Part shown: positions 5,167 through 5,362 of the stretch, in pieces
How positions within the stretch are numbered: position 1 is the first letter of the stretch
Layout of the letters: each line of letters opens with the position of its first letter
Source: CBDUXZ01 sp965371325 [NCBI: uncultured bacterium]
GTDB taxonomy: Bacteria > JAUYMQ01
Assembly (NCBI GenBank): GCA_965371325.1
Contig: CBDUXZ010000165.1
Coordinates: 1-5,362 of the forward strand
Reading direction: 5' to 3'
DNA length: 5,362 nucleotides
The notes under the pieces: model-generated
Seen by the model: only the letters and a program-made list of their open reading frames with translations
Database searches by the model: none
Told to the model about the DNA's origin: nothing
Made by a program: the position numbers and the translations under genes

Positions 5167-5184
5167 GGGTTTGACCCCAAAAAT
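5167..5184 (+). repeat. Dispersed repeat, copy 4 (diverged)
   Basis: GGGTTTGACCCCAAAAAT matches the GACCCCAAAA half of copies 1-3, with a degraded left arm (GGGTTT). Its A-rich tail directly abuts the hairpin at 5188-5223. Confidence 0.55.
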
Positions 5185-5223
5185 AAAACTGCGCCCCCGC
5201 CACGGAGGGGGCGGAGGCGCAGT
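5179..5223 (-). terminator. Rho-independent terminator for leftward transcription
   Basis: ACTGCGCC (5188-5195) pairs perfectly with GGCGCAGT (5216-5223). Past one C/A mismatch, CCGCC (5197-5201) pairs with GGCGG (5210-5214), giving a 13-bp GC-rich stem. On the minus strand the stem is followed at once by TTTATTTTTGG (5187-5177), a good U-tract. On the plus strand no U-tract follows. No leftward gene is recognised between it and the right edge. Confidence 0.6.
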
Positions 5224-5362
5224 GCCGCTCCCGGAAAACCGTCCGTCGCCGGAGGAGGAAGAGGTTTGCTCGTTCGACAACCGAGCAACTCCGGCGTCGC
5301 GCTTGATATGGAACGGTCGCCCGGTGGAAGGAAGCCCCTGGCCGCACCCCATGTCAGCGCAG

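Larger units (their letters stand above)
5107..5362. other. Right-end region without a confident gene
   Basis: After the exported-protein stop there is only a weak hairpin (GGGCA 5118-5122 with TGCCC 5129-5133, no U-tract), then repeat copy 4 and a strong terminator-like hairpin. One plus-strand frame stays open from a GTG at 5222 to the edge (begins VPLPENRPSPEEEEVC, about 74% GC at third positions), with GGAGG 4 nt upstream. It resembles no family I know and may be chance. The minus strand also has open frames, but their low-complexity products are unconvincing. Confidence 0.4.

Noticed and set aside
5095-5352. Minus-strand frame of 85 codons at the right end
   Set aside because: Ser/Pro/Gly-rich low-complexity product with no ribosome-binding site. 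It reads straight through the predicted leftward terminator and into the exported-protein gene.

Overview
This is a GC-rich bacterial window of about 5.4 kb. It comes from a Gram-negative-type cell: it encodes a periplasm-spanning efflux adaptor and a Sec-exported protein. The phylum cannot be fixed from the sequence. The transposase with its coding REP (in-frame peptides REGEAPAEPK and GSAGASPSR) resembles elements I associate with Verrucomicrobia, Planctomycetes and allied or candidate phyla. The dispersed GGGGTCAGACCCC repeat also occurs in deltaproteobacteria-like genomes. The taxonomic statement is therefore inference only.

Layout. (1) 1-1041, minus: EmrA/HlyD-type membrane fusion protein, its C-terminus cut by the left edge. 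(2) 1132-1770, plus: TetR-family regulator, divergent from the adaptor across a short AT-rich intergenic region with a good sigma70-like promoter. This is the usual layout of a drug- or solvent-inducible efflux operon with its repressor. (3) 1826-2362, minus: AhpC/Prx1-type 2-Cys peroxiredoxin, convergent with the regulator; its stop codon lies inside a dispersed repeat. (4) 2607-about 3110, plus: REP-associated tyrosine (Y1/HUH) transposase carrying a perfect 27-bp inverted pair of REPs inside its reading frame. One REP codes part of the N-terminus. The other replaces the conserved region after the catalytic tyrosine, so the gene is probably decayed. (5) 3116-4315, minus: full-length acyl-CoA dehydrogenase of the ACAD10/11-like type. 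(6) 4600-5106, plus: small exported protein with an Hcp-like (type VI tube protein) pattern, preceded by a promoter whose -35 lies in a 9-bp dyad. (7) 5107-5362: no confident gene, but a repeat copy fused to a hairpin that reads as an intrinsic terminator for leftward transcription.

The genes do not form one pathway. There is an efflux/regulator module, an oxidative-stress enzyme, a fatty-acid oxidation enzyme and an orphan secreted protein, with repetitive DNA in the gaps between them. Two repeat families are visible. One is the 27-bp REP of the transposase. The other is a GGGGTCAGACCCCAAAA-type palindrome present in four copies (near 1807, 2505, 4333 and 5167), two of which form a perfect 23-bp inverted pair bracketing ahpC, the transposase and the dehydrogenase. 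I do not see a clearly new multi-gene system. The most unusual material is the REP/transposase arrangement and the way repeats supply a stop codon and a terminator U-tract.
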